Below are positions 25,501 through 36,233 of a DNA stretch of 64,000 bases, in pieces. Location of the stretch: contig JAIXMN010000005.1 of assembly GCA_025716815.1 (NCBI GenBank), positions 806,001 through 870,000 on the forward strand, written 5' to 3'. The translations under genes were made by a program, and so were the position numbers. Under the pieces are notes generated by a model. The model did not search any database. It had not been told where the DNA came from and worked only from the letters and a program-made list of their open reading frames with translations. This DNA comes from Dichotomocladium elegans (Eukaryota; Mucoromycota; Mucoromycetes; Mucorales; Lichtheimiaceae). Every line of letters begins with the position of its first letter. The stretch's first letter is position 1.

Positions 25501-25750
25501 TGCTGACGCAGTGCGTCTTGTAGCGTCCACAGATCAGGTGATCGTGACGCTGGTGGATGTGCCTGACCAGCGAGTGTTTCAACCCGATTCGATTGTTGAG
25601 GAAACCAGCCGTGGCTACTTCCGGATCATCTTTGCGGGCGCGCATGTCGACTGTGTTTCTGACGAGGCTTCGGAGAGCGAAGAATGGGTCAAGGTCCTCA
25701 AGTCCATGATCGGCCGCGTGCCGCTCAAGCTGGCCTCTGCAGACCTGTAG
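22590..25750 (+). CDS. Ankyrin-repeat plus Bud4/anillin-like PH-domain protein
   Basis: Exons 22590-22913, 22986-25151, 25218-25325 and 25403-25750 give 981 residues. Near residues 124-150 there is ankyrin-like sequence (NKTLHLATFLGQKKIVSQ, then LVERGA). A long Gln/Glu/Pro/Ser-rich middle of about 500 residues follows. From about residue 675 the C-terminus resembles the Bud4/Int1/Mid2 group: a C2-like block (KLYVRLTSAENILLPLP), a LVPKTMRECDL linker, then a PH domain beginning LWDRHYCRLIGSQLIAY and ending near EEWVKVLKSMIGRVP. In yeasts those proteins sit at the septin ring and help choose the bud or division site. The combination with N-terminal ankyrin repeats is unusual to me. A 283-codon open frame on the opposite strand (24633-25484) is a codon-bias shadow. 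Confidence 0.82.
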
Positions 25751-26328
25751 GGACAGAGGGGCCATCTCCATTTCCTACTTGCATGTTTTTTACACCCTAA
25801 TATACTGTTTGTTGTTGTAGTTCTATACCCTCTAGATGATCCATTTCTGGAGATGAACCCTTGTTTGAATAATACAATAAATGCTTGCCTGTATTTGTCA
25901 ATGATTTGCATTACTTGTTTCCCCAACGTTAAGCCTAGAAGCATCTTCATACGAAGTACTGTATTTCATTCTTAATATAATCTATTTATAGTTTTCATCT
26001 TCATCGCCCTCTTGTTTGCTATGATCCATGTTTTCTTTTCCACCCGCTGCCCTCCACCCCCCCCATAAACCACATGCGCGGAAGGAGAGTTTGGGCTCTA
26101 ACCCGAAAATCCTTGAATAGCAAAACTCGAGTCTGGACAAAGGCTTTTGCGTGCAAAGTAAGCAGATAGTTACACGCCTTTATTTTGAGGTGCCACAAGT
26201 GTGATGCAACACAAGCAAACCACCTTTGGGTTCTTTTTTTTTTTAGGGCGACTCGACTGGGAACCAGGTCTTTGCTCTTTAATTGACCCTCATCCCCATC
26301 TCACCTCCCCGCCACCAGACTCGCACCG
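25751..26328. other. Intergenic
   Basis: About 580 bases between two plus-strand genes. It holds only short homopolymer runs (C run near 26058, T run near 26236) and no recognisable gene. The last part should contain the promoter and 5' UTR of the gene starting at 26329. Confidence 0.5.
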
Positions 26329-27629
26329 ATGACGAGTGAGTTCGGGCTAATTTATCCTCGTGGTTTCATTTCCAAAAGACTTGTGCATTAACATTATACC
26401 GTTCTTCAGGCACGCTGACTTCTCCATCCGAGCCGCCTGCTGTACAGCAGCAGCAGCAGCAGCAGGAGCAACCGCCATCATCGCCCCCACACAAGACCGA
26501 GCCATCTTCACCGGTCCTGCCCATAACATCACCATCATTACAGCCCTCGTTATCCTCCTCCCCCTCAGGGAGGCATGCCGTGTCACCATTAGAGCGCACA
26601 GCGTCTCTCCTCGCCAACCACACCGGAGACGAAGAGGACAGCAAAACACAGCAGCTCAAGGCCGAGCTTCGACGGCAGCGGCGCGCTCTTGAGAGTCTCG
26701 AAATTGAACGGCAGCAGTACCGCAATGACTGCCGGGCGCTGACGGATCGAATCGACCAGGCGAAGGACCGACTGCAACAACGCCAGCAAAGCCGCCAGCA
26801 ACTCCAGAAAAATTACGAGGATCACCTCCGGTCCTTGCGCGCAACGGACGATGACTTGAATACCATTGCACAAAAGATTCGCCATCTTCGAGAAACCATC
26901 TCGGGATTGGCGGATGCGTTGCTCGAGCATGTGGATCAGCAGCAGGCGACATTGGTGCTACGAGATTCTTGGCTCAACCTGCGCGAGTCTATCAAACGTC
27001 TGGGCATGCCGCTGATGCCCAACCAGATCCGGATGCTGACGGAAAAGTACATGATGGATTATTTGATTCTCAACACGATGCCATCGAGATTTCCAGCACT
27101 GAGACCTCACCAGGAATATGGAAAGCTCGAAGCGTGGCTCAGGAACCATGATCGATACACCGCGGTCCGCCTCCGACAGGAAATCGCGCGGATCATTGTG
27201 TCGGGGAAGCACAAGGATCTACGCCACATGCTTGAGGAAGAGTCCAAACAGATCTCGTATAACCTGTACAGGCATCTGTGCGATGCATATCCGTACATGG
27301 AACAATACGACAAGAGGGAGAAGAACCCATCGAAGCATTTTTACGCTCGGGTGCAAGGCCTTGTCGACGACTCGATCAACCTCGGATTCGCCATGAAGGG
27401 TCAAGAGGTCGATATCGCGCCTAGGCTTGTCCAGGAGGGTAAGCAAAGTTTTGATGGCGCCATCATGGAAGAAGAGCAAGGGCTCAAGGAAGGAATCATC
27501 GAGTTCTGCATCTGCCCACCCTTTGTGACCTACACGTCATTACCGTTCACGCTCCTGGAGAAAGGAAGAGTGTATTGTTCGTTGCCCCGTCAGGCGGCGC
27601 AACAGCTGCCGCAGCCGCAGCGAGCATAA
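26329..27629 (+). CDS. Coiled-coil protein, family not recognised
   Basis: A seven-base first coding exon (26329-26335: ATG ACG A) is joined by a GTGAGT...CAG intron to 26410-27629, giving 408 residues. The N-terminal 70 residues are Gln/Pro/Ser-rich. Residues of about 85-190 are a strong coiled coil rich in Gln, Arg, Leu and Glu. The C-terminal half is globular, with motifs such as MLTEKYMMDYLILNTMP, YGKLEAWLRNHD and the ending IEFCICPPFVTYTSLPFTLL. I do not recognise the family. No membrane segment or signal peptide is evident. The tiny first exon means that the start depends on one splice call; an in-frame start inside exon 2 cannot be excluded. Confidence 0.75.
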
Positions 27630-27877
27630 AGAAGAAAAAACCATGTTTGTGATAGTCGTAATAAAAAAAAGAGAAAGGGAACTGTCTCGTGCGATCCTTA
27701 TTCGTGTCACGTTGTTTACCATGTCGGGTAATTCTGGCTAAGCTGCGCCCGCGCCACCGTTGCGACACCATCGTCCCTTCTTGTTAACTAGCCCTGTGAA
27801 GCCCCCACCTCCCCTCCCTCTCTTTTCCACTTTTCTTCCTCCTCACTCCTTCTTGATCACCCTACCGCTCTCAATAC

Positions 27878-29267
27878 ATGCAGCGACAAGATCGATCGCA
27901 GCCACAACCGCGACATAGCCCGCAGCAGCATCCATCGACAATGCACTGGGGCTTGGATTCACTCACCGACGCGATCATGACCTTCGACCCGCAAGTAAAG
28001 AACGCTGACGCCACCCTTGAACATCCACCAAACATTGACGCCCTAACCTGATTTTTTTTTTTTTTTTGAATACGCATAATTAGAAAAATCAAAACCAGCC
28101 GGGCGTCCACGTCGTCACTCCAGGCAACCTTTCCCATCAGAGTTCCACTAATTCCGCAGCTTCATCACGATCAGCTCAGTCGCGCACATCCACCTATTCT
28201 ATTCCCGAATCCGTCCCTGTCCCTGCCACCGTCTACCAGGTCCAGGTCCCGCACACCTATGACCAGCCATCGACACCGACCACCACGCAGCAGAATCCTT
28301 CTACGGCCATTGTAGGAAGCCGCCCTCGTTCAGCTGCGCCAGGTATTGTAGTGGCCGCTTTTGGCATGGTAAGCTTTTTTTTTTCAGATGTTTCTTTTCT
28401 TTTTTTTTGGGCGGGGGGGATCATTGACTCTCTTTATCGCTTGTCTGGGAATATAATAGACGAGCATCCATTCATACGTTCTTTTCGGATATCCTTCTAC
28501 GGTAATATGCGGATAACACGAAGCCACTTGGCCCTTTTTTCTTTTTTACTAACTGGTGGGATACAGGATGACCGATACGAATCCACGTGGGATGTCCACT
28601 TTGGCTCTATCCCCCTGACTATGCTCCATTTTTCAGGACCAGCGTACAGATTCAGAGATCGACTCAGGGGTCTCGGCAGCGGACGAGGTATCACCAGTTT
28701 TCTGGTGTGCGTTTCCATGAACGACTTGTAAGTTTTTGCCCCTCCCCTCAACAAGATCGAGACACACACACATGTGTATTACAAAAAGCCCTCTAAATTG
28801 GAAATATCTCTCCTCCCGCAACCCCCCCCCAAAAAAAAATTTCGCTCTTTTGCGACAGCAATACGGTCTATGTGCTTCTCGATGCCATTCGGGACTGCAT
28901 GGACCATCATGACAAAAGCTGGTGGCACCAGGTGGTGCTTGTCTTTGACCAAATCGAAACGCAGCAAGATCACTCGCAGATCGAACGTGACGCTGTCCGA
29001 CGCGAGGTTTCTCGGATCCAGGCACACTACGGCATGCATGGCGAGCCTGCGGTGTTCTTCATCTCAACCGCTATGGACATTGTCCGACACCCAGTCCATG
29101 GTGCACATTATCGGCGTCAATGTCGCCAGGCTCTTTATGATATCATCCACAATACGCAGCAATGTGCTGGGCGCTGGCGTCCGCATGTGAGCGACGATGA
29201 AGATGATGACGACGACGACGATGATGGGTTTCACCCCAAGGCTATCCGCATCTCCGGATGGCGATGA
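27878..29267 (+). CDS. Unassigned protein with a GTPase-like C-terminal region
   Basis: Exons 27878-27994, 28084-28368, 28460-28501 (42 bases), 28567-28727 and 28859-29267 give 337 residues. The N-terminal 130 residues are Gln/Ser/Thr/Pro-rich. From there the sequence reads SYVLFGYPSTDDRYESTWDV, then FLVCVSMNDF, HQVVLVFDQIE, and PAVFFISTAMD. That alternation of hydrophobic strands resembles part of a G-alpha or small-GTPase fold (the region of the VALSxYD and NKxD strands). No P-loop and no NKxD motif is present, so it would not be a normal GTPase. A run of Asp follows near the C-terminus. Without the 42-base micro-exon the frame is still open, so its inclusion is inference from splice signals and the better strand pattern. 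Confidence 0.6.
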
Positions 29268-29527
29268 TTATTTTCATCTCTTTTTTTATTACATTTTTCT
29301 CCAACCCCCCTATATATATTCATAATCATCATCCATTTCATCCATGCTTATCCTTTCATTCATAATACATGTCAAACGACTATTTGTAGGATAGAAACAG
29401 AAAGCAAAAATGTGAAGCATTTTTTATTGCTATGAAAATTCAAATGGAGGGGGATTTGAAGTTCCGACAATGGCGATGGGTGGAAGACGGGGGAGCGAGG
29501 CGGAAGAAGGAGGGGAGGAGGCCATTG

Positions 29528-30526
29528 TCAAGGCGTTGCGGTCGTGATGATGATTGCGAGGCGAAGAGGGGACGGGGGTGGCAGGCGTGCGAGGCTGAGT
29601 AACGATTTGGCGGCATCCTCGGAGGGTGGTGAGGTCGATGAGGGATGGGCCAGGGTGGTATCAATATCTTCGATCATAGCAATGGTTTCGGAGAGCATGG
29701 CTGATAAGCGCGCGACGTGCTGCTGAAGGCCGTGGCGCTTCTCAAGAAGGAATTGTTTATTATGGCTACATATTTCTGGATGAGAGGTTATCGGTGAGAA
29801 GGTGGCGACGGGAGATAATGGCGGTAAGAGGAGAGATTCCAAAATAGGAGAGGGGCCGGTGCTGGCACTGCTTCGACTTGTGACGGGAGAGGGTGGGGTA
29901 TGGGATAGGACAATGTGCACCGGGTCGTCCTCGTCGTCCTCGTCCTCCGTAGTCTGTTGCTGCTGTTGCTGTTGCTGCTCCTGCTGCTGCTGCTGTTGCT
30001 GCTTGTCCGTTTGTTTCTTATCCGAAGAGCGTTTCCGCCGTTTAATTTCGGTGGTCATCATGGTGATAGGCCGATGAACCATGTGCAATTTGTAGTAGAG
30101 TCCGCAGGCATTGCAGATAGCATTTCCATCCGCATCCCTGCGCCAGAGGGGTGTGTTTGTTGTCTGGCAGTTTGCGCAGATGGCATCCTCAGCCTGCTGA
30201 GACCGCCGTTTGCGTCCGCGTGTACGAACAGGTTTGTCCTGCGACAATGCGATGGTTCCTAAAGACGTGCGGCCAGTTTCAGAATCCATCTCGTCGTCCT
30301 GGCTGAGACAACTGCCGCTGCCAATGCCGCTGCCGCTGCCGCTGGTGGTTGTGCAGGCATCGCAAACAGGGCCATGCCCACTCTCGCGGCTCCAGAGAGG
30401 TAGGCGAAACATGGAGCCGCATTGTGAGCATCGGAAGACTGATTTTCTTCGTCGCCGTTTGGCCGTGCTCACAACCGTCCCATCACCAAAGGGAGCGTCT
30501 GAAAATTGTCGGGTTGGGGTGACCAT
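29528..30526 (-). CDS. GATA-type zinc-finger transcription factor
   Basis: Single exon, 332 residues. A full GATA finger C-x2-C-x17-C-x2-C ([18 protein letters not shown], then [19 protein letters not shown]) should bind A/T-GATA-A/G sites in DNA. Upstream, residues about 30-55 form a second C-x2-C-x18-C-x2-C (CSQCG...PVCDAC) without the usual basic tail, so it may bind zinc but probably not DNA as GATA fingers do. A poly-Gln tract and an acidic stretch follow the finger. The C-terminus has a predicted helix with hydrophobic repeats ([20 protein letters not shown]), perhaps for dimerisation. The start at 30526 is the only ATG before the first finger in this frame that leaves a sensible N-terminus. 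Target pathway (nitrogen, iron or light) cannot be told from the sequence. Confidence 0.9.
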   Translation of the reverse strand: MVTPTRQFSDAPFGDGTVVSTAKRRRRKSVFRCSQCGSMFRLPLWSRESGHGPVCDACTTTSGSGSGIGSGSCLSQDDEMDSETGRTSLGTIALSQDKPVRTRGRKRRSQQAEDAICANCQTTNTPLWRRDADGNAICNACGLYYKLHMVHRPITMMTTEIKRRKRSSDKKQTDKQQQQQQQEQQQQQQQQTTEDEDDEDDPVHIVLSHTPPSPVTSRSSASTGPSPILESLLLPPLSPVATFSPITSHPEICSHNKQFLLEKRHGLQQHVARLSAMLSETIAMIEDIDTTLAHPSSTSPPSEDAAKSLLSLARLPPPSPLRLAIIITTATP

Positions 30527-31501
30527 GGCAATGGAAAAAAAGAGGTAGGGAAAGAGAGAGAGAGAGAGAGAGATGGGGGAAGGAGGAGATCCGGGGAGAT
30601 GTTTAAAGAAAAAAAAGTTTATCGCTTCATATGCGAAAGGCCGAGCACACACGCGCGCGATATGACTGATATGATCCATCGCCCCGTTATCTGCACCAAT
30701 CACCGCGCACCATCGGATCTTTAAGCTACTCGTGGATAATTCTTTTTTACTGTGACCGTAGGCGGCCTTATCACTTTGTTATCATATCCTGTGCAACGTA
30801 GGGGTCGTTTGTGATTGGCCAAAGATTAAACAACGGGCCAGCAGCGAATCTAAGCTTTGTCCAACAATCGAATGGTCCATGACGTCTGTTGCTGCAAATG
30901 TCAACCGTTTTGTCTTATCTTTTTTTAACGACCGACTGACCATCGTTTCGCTTTCTTTGCTCCGAACAGACGGGAATTTAAGAACAACCAACCAACCACC
31001 CCCCTGCGTTATCCTCCTGCATGTTTTATCTCGACAGCCGTAGCAGACCGCGGACAGAGAGGCGGGATGGTTCAAGACCCCAACTTTACGGGCCAAAGTC
31101 GGACCCGGTGGTGGAGCATCTTGCTCTGACAAACGCAGAAATAAAGTGTGGAGATACTCTAATCCTCTTCTGTATACAACCCAACACAAATCTTTTTAGA
31201 TTTTCGTTTGTTTACATGTCCTTTTTTGTCGAGAGATAAGACATGCAGCATTTTTTTTTTTTAAAAAAAACAAAAGCGGGGATTCAAATCCGCACCCGAT
31301 ATGGAACGCCCGATTCATCCCCCCCACATGAATGATTGCCCTTGCCCTTCCCCGCGGTCACCCGACGGAGTGGAGAATATCATGACCGCATAACCGATGG
31401 GGCCACTATGTGTATCCGGTCCTTGGGTTTACTGGCGATGATTCATTAGTATAACTCGTATAAATGGGACCATGGAGGACGGATTATAAAGTTTTCTTTA
31501 T
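30527..31501. other. Intergenic upstream of GATA gene, with tRNA-like fragment
   Basis: About 1 kb between the GATA gene (transcribed leftwards) and the 3' end of the next minus-strand gene. It holds a GA repeat at 30551-30572. The stretch 31270-31410 has tRNA-like pieces (GGGGATTCAAATCC and, on the other strand, GGTTATGCGGTCATGATA), but they do not fold into one cloverleaf. The GATA promoter should lie in 30530-30900. Confidence 0.45.
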
Positions 31502-32343
31502 TTAGCGGTCCCCTACGCGGCATAGATTGGTTGGAACGGCTAAATTGTCATTGAGATTGCTTATATGGAGGAGCCAGCCCTCGGGCGTGATGCGTATTTC
31601 CTCAAACTCGATCATCATCGCATTTTCTCCTTCTTGTATGGTCGCCCGGTATGTAACATTTGCTATCCTCTCAGGCTCAAACAGTGCCTGAGCTGCAAGG
31701 CAACGCGTCGGATGGCTGCTGCTGCTGCTGCTACTACTGCTGAGGAATTGAGCCATACGTCGGGTTGGCAGCGTTGCAGTGCTAATGTTGTCCACTCGCA
31801 GCAGCCGTCGACTGTGGCACGATATCTTGCAAATGTAGAGGTCTATTTCAATCCCACAAGCGCCGTCGGCCGGCAGGACGATCTGGCGCAAAGATGCCAA
31901 GGCAGCCATCCCACTCGCCGTAGCAGTCAAGGGCCTGAACCCGTCCTGTTCATCCAACGGCACGGCGGCAAAACAGAGATCGAGCGTGCCTTGATCAATC
32001 CTGAGCGTGTCTCCCAGCAATCGAACCTCTTGATCCCCGTCAAACCAGTCCGGGATGCTGCTGTTCGGTGCTACGGGTCCGCACCGCGCATCCATCTGCA
32101 TTGCTATCATGAGTCCTACCTTGTCTATTCTTTTCGAAAAAAAAAAAAACGGCTACTTGCGTATATCCGCCAACCGTCCCGGCCCATATGCTCCATGACA
32201 CGCTCTGTCAAATTGGGGATTGCAAGCTCCCGATAGAACCTGTTTAATCGTCCCATGCGCACGAGATCGCGATCCATTACTTGCTGCAGAATGCGATTAA
32301 GGATCTCATGAGGCAATTCCGATAACTCTAGTATATGTGTCAT
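31502..32343 (-). CDS. F-box protein, frame interrupted at a T13 run
   Basis: The start at 32343 opens with an F-box (LSELPHEILNRILQQVMDRD), the Skp1-binding module of SCF ubiquitin ligases. The frame stops at 32125 just after a run of 13 T (minus strand), and a second frame continues from there to the stop at 31502 (MIAMQMDARCGPV onward). Two readings join them: a 32-base intron (32125-32156, GTAGCC...AATAG), which gives 269 residues, or a homopolymer length change, since 11 or 14 T would restore one frame. The segment on both sides (ASSRFFFF and KRIDKVGLM) looks continuous, which favours the length-change reading. A run of Ser lies in the middle of the C-terminal half. No leucine-rich repeats are obvious, so the substrate-binding part is unknown. 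Confidence 0.7.
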
Positions 32344-32645
32344 AACAGAATTTACAGCGCAATGGAAGGTTGAAATTAAAGAATGGAGATAAGAAGAGTG
32401 AAAAAAAAAGAAGTTGGTCAGGACGGTACTGGTTTACCGCTAGCCTTTCTCTTGGTCAGGCGTGTATTTGTATGTTGGGGTGAAGGAAGGCGGGTGAGGG
32501 GTGGGGGCGTGGATTGTTGCGCGCCGTGGGAATAGCGTGATGGGATGGGATGGGGTGGGGTGGGGGGGAGGGGATTTCCGGTCTGCCCTTAGGCCACGAT
32601 TATTTCCATTTTCCGGGCCCGTGCGGACGTAAAGACAAAAATGTC
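32344..32645. promoter_or_regulatory. F-box gene upstream region with G-rich tract
   Basis: The 300 bases between the F-box start codon and the stop of the DUF4112 gene, both on the minus strand. Bases 32541-32574 on the plus strand carry five or more runs of three to seven G separated by one or two bases, a classic G-quadruplex-forming pattern. The transcribed direction is leftwards, so this tract lies about 200 bases upstream of the F-box start. Confidence 0.5.
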
Positions 32646-33340
32646 TCAGTAACGCAAATTAGGCCGAGGTGGTAATTTCGGTAATGTCTTGGCGGATGAG
32701 GGGCTAGCCACAGCTGTTGTTTTTCCTACAGGCAGCTCCGGGGATGATGAAGTGTTAAGATGGGAATCGGTGTTTGGGACATGAGCTTCTGTCGCTTGCT
32801 GGTTCAGTCGAGCTCGTTCGTATAGATATCTGCGTAACATGCGTGCATTCTTGGTGTTGGCTCTATACAAGGCTGTCAACACAATGCCAGCGACAGGGAT
32901 TATTCCCAGCTGGAAAAAAAAAAAAAAAACCACCCATCATGTATTCAGTATGACCTTGGGGACGTTTTACCTCTCCATATGTCTTTTTCTTAGTTACCAC
33001 AAAATCAACGCTTATGTTGTAAATCATCCGCCGACGGAGAGCTCGAGGCAGGTTTGCTTTGCACGCAAGATTGTACATGGACAAGGAAAAGCAGAGTGAG
33101 ATGATCTTTCCCACTACAGGAATGAAATCTATTCTGGAAGCGTCAGTGAGGGCTTTTTTATAGAGAATTCCACGACCCCCTCTTTTTCTAACCAAGCAGC
33201 ACGTCGTATCCGATCCAGCAGCAACATATTTTGATCATCTCATCAAACTGTTTTGCGCGATATTCATATTTTGCGAGAAGCCGCGCATCGTTTTCGGGGA
33301 GCTGAATTTGTACAGGCGGTGCTGCGCGTATCCAGTGCAT
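32646..33340 (-). CDS. DUF4112 small membrane protein
   Basis: Exons 33340-33193, 33128-32998 and 32909-32646 give 180 residues. The core is a repeated hydrophobic unit: W-I-G-Y-D-V-L-L-D-F-I-P-V-V-G-K-I-I-S-L, then an N-I-S-V-D-F-V-L-G-I-I-P-V-A-G unit followed by L-Y-R-A-N-T-K-N-A. The G-x-x-P-x-x-G repeat and the ending A-N-x-x-N are what I know as DUF4112, found in bacteria and fungi, with no established function. Two to three membrane-embedded segments are likely. Intron 1 (33129-33192) and intron 2 (32910-32997) both fall inside the domain, and both joins restore the repeat, which supports the model. An in-frame stop lies just upstream of the start. Confidence 0.85.
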
Positions 33341-33808
33341 GACGATCTAACGGACACGCAAATAAAAAGTAAAAGAAGGAAAAGAGTGTGAAAAAATCCA
33401 AGATCCTGGGTCGATGTGAAAAAGAGTCGGGCATGGGGATTGGCTCAAAATAATTGAGTGTGACACGAATCCCATAACAAAACCCCCCCTTTGGGCACCG
33501 CCCCTTCCAATACCATTCACTAAACATCCCACATTGGCGTAATCATCATCACTTTAATGTTGTTTATAAGAGATTGGCACAGGCATCCAAAGTCCAATGG
33601 GCTAGCCCAACGAATACCCCTTTTGTACGACGCGTACTGTCGACATCTATACGCTTTATATACATATACATATATACAGCACGTCGTAAGCCTAAGAACA
33701 TACGACGCGCGCTCTTTCTTAATTCCTGTGAACTTTAGTGAGCTTCATTAAGGGATTTCGCCTTCAGTCCATCCGCATTCTCGTTGCTTACCATGCGCAT
33801 GCTATCAT
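33341..33808. other. Intergenic
   Basis: Nearly 470 bases between two minus-strand genes. It serves as the upstream region of the DUF4112 gene and the downstream region of the F-box/LRR gene. No coding or RNA signal was seen. Confidence 0.5.
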
Positions 33809-35530
33809 CTACCGGTTGAATTCAATCCTACAATAGGCAATGCGAATATTCAGCAGATCACTAACGCAGAGCACGGGTTGCCCATAAGCCTTATACAGCG
33901 TTGCCCCGACAATGTACGGGTCTTTCTCCCGGAGAAGGGAAAGGCCTTGCGTGATACCCGTGCCACAATAAAAGTCCTCGAGCTCTAATGATCTCAAGTT
34001 TTTCATGTTCCCGAAAAACTCCCCAATTGCTTGCTCCACATCTTCTTGAATACTTTCCACAGAGACTCCAGCAGCACGCGCATGTGTTCGCCTTTTTTCC
34101 AATGCGGCAGGCGACTCATTGTGCCCTCCTGATCGCCACCCCGTGAGGGCCAAATGCTTTAGTTGTTTGCTACACGGTATTAGACATTCGCGCCATATAC
34201 GTGCGGTGTATGCAGAGCAGCGCCCGAGTACGAGGCTCTCCAGTCTTGAGAGATTTTTTAACGGAATGTACTTGTAAAGTAGAGTGTCTTCCGTCCGTTG
34301 CCAATCCCAAAAACGATCACTTTCGAGCAAGAGTTCCTCTGGGTCATAGAGATTTGTGATCTTAAGTTCCTGAAGGGAAGATGGAAGACCCGGCCGAGGG
34401 CGGCTGTGATTCATGAAAAAGGCGCGGTCGGCGTGATTACAAAGGTGTTTGAAGTTGAGGTGAAGGACGCGTAGTCTGGCGAGTTCGCTGAACGATGATA
34501 TCACAATGTTTTGTGAGCTGTCGTTCGTGAGAGTATCTTCGCACCGAAGTTCTTCGATGTTGGAAAGCCATCGAGTCAGTTCAATTGCGTCGCAGAGGTA
34601 CATGTGCTCCAAAAAGAGCCGTGTGAGACGTCGAAATGGATATATACGGGGAATGGACAATGGGATAATTTTTTCGCAGTCGATATCCAGGCCGGTAATT
34701 GATAAGGAGCGGGTATATTTGAGATGTTGAGACGCATAATGGAAGGGTATGTGCCTGAGGAAGAACATACTCTCGAGAAACTGGATCCAGTCTTGGTCTA
34801 AAGATCTCCACTTTTTGTTGGTGCGGACGGGAAGGCGATATCAGTTTGATTCGATGCTCCTGTTCTGTTGATGTTTACTTACAAGCCAGGAGGCACGGGT
34901 GAGCATTCGCCATCGTCGACACACGCGCGATAGGATGCAGAGCGTTTCCGGGTTGGAACAAAAGGAAAAGACCGTATAGAGACAGTCATCCGTCATGTTA
35001 TAGATTGGAGGAACACCGAGCACTAAACGGGTATCGAACGTGTCTTCAGCTTCAGCTAAGTCGGATCCAGCTTCAGAGATATCATCGGAAGACGGTTGCG
35101 GCGCCCAGGAACTTAAATCAAGTGTTTCCACCTTATTTTCGGATGAGATAGGCTTTTGGTGGATGTCCTGCTTTGCAACAGCAACACGAACGTTTTCTGC
35201 GCTTTTGGATCTGACCTTTGCCGGTCGATCGTGCGGACGTATACTGAGTGGGGAACGGTGAACATCTCGCCGTCGCTTGTGTCGTTCATTGCCCATACAT
35301 GTTTTTGTCGTTAATTTCTCCTGTGAGAGGTTCTCCCGCGCAAGCTGTGGGTGAAGGAAGATGCATTGCTTGAATGATGGACATCCGATTTTGATCTAAC
35401 AATTTACCTCGCTTTTGTCGGATGAATGGTAACCACGTTTACGAACGGCATTGTTGCGATTAAGAAGAGAACGCAGCAAATCGTGGTGTCTAGAATGTAT
35501 TTGGTTTGAATCTTTAGGTGACAGCGGCAT
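33809..35530 (-). CDS. F-box/leucine-rich-repeat-like protein
   Basis: Exons 35530-35408, 35344-34883 and 34810-33809 give 528 residues. The N-terminal 150 residues are basic and polar. An F-box follows at the end of exon 2 (IYNMTDDCLYTVFSFCSNPE, then RVCRRWRML). The long last exon has irregular leucine-rich units (RLTRLFLEHMYLC, ELARLRVLHLNFKHL, NLSRLESLVLGRC, NMKNLRSLELEDFYC), spaced about 25-60 residues apart. This fits an SCF substrate receptor, with the leucine-rich part binding the target. The first exon was found by extending upstream from an internal ATG at 35296: a GT-AG intron (35345-35407) restores frame and an earlier ATG. The substrate is unknown. Confidence 0.83.
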
Positions 35531-36233
35531 GGATTGGGTTTTCTACTGACACACGATGCTCGCGCACGCGACACGCTTTATTTTTTAATACAAAATTAGC
35601 AGGACGGCTTCGAAAATTCTCATTTTCAAACACAGACGAATCAAATAAGGGCCGCATAACATGACAGCCCTCTGCCGGGAACCATAAAAGAGTACGTAAG
35701 AATGTGGTAAATGAGATTGCTCTACTTTAAAGAAATCGGAAAGGTATACGAGTGTATGAAGCAAACGAGGACGGCTAAACAGTGTGTCGGACAGGGGAAA
35801 GGTACTGGTCCTCGTTACAGTTGGGTATCCAGAAGAAAAAGTTGGAGCAGGGGAAATTGTCAGAGGAGGAGATGTGATAACTCATATAGACGCAGGTGAC
35901 ACAGACGACGAGCAGAAAGACAAAGAGGACGTGTCGCTGAGACCAGGGCCTTGGGTAAGAGGGGGTCAAGGGCTGATTCTCCAGATCATGATCCATAGGC
36001 AAGAGAAAGACAAGGTTCGATGTGCGTGCGAGAGAAGAAGAGGAAAAGAAAATAAAAGAGCGTGCGAACAAAACGCCATGGGTTTTCCCCTGGTTTTGAT
36101 TGGACCAAAAACCACTTCAAGTGCAATCCGACTTATGCAATTTGTTTCGTTTGACAGGGTTTGTTCGTTCTATGGCCCTTTTCGTCTGAGCAATTTTTTT
36201 TCCCTGTTTCCCTTCTATTTGCTTACGAGTACG
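35531..36233. promoter_or_regulatory. Divergent intergenic region
   Basis: About 700 bases between the start of the F-box/LRR gene (leftwards) and the homeobox gene (rightwards). It should contain both promoters. Frames here are open for some distance on both strands but read as low-quality sequence. Bases 36166-36233 are pyrimidine-rich just before the homeobox start, as in many fungal core promoters. Confidence 0.5.
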
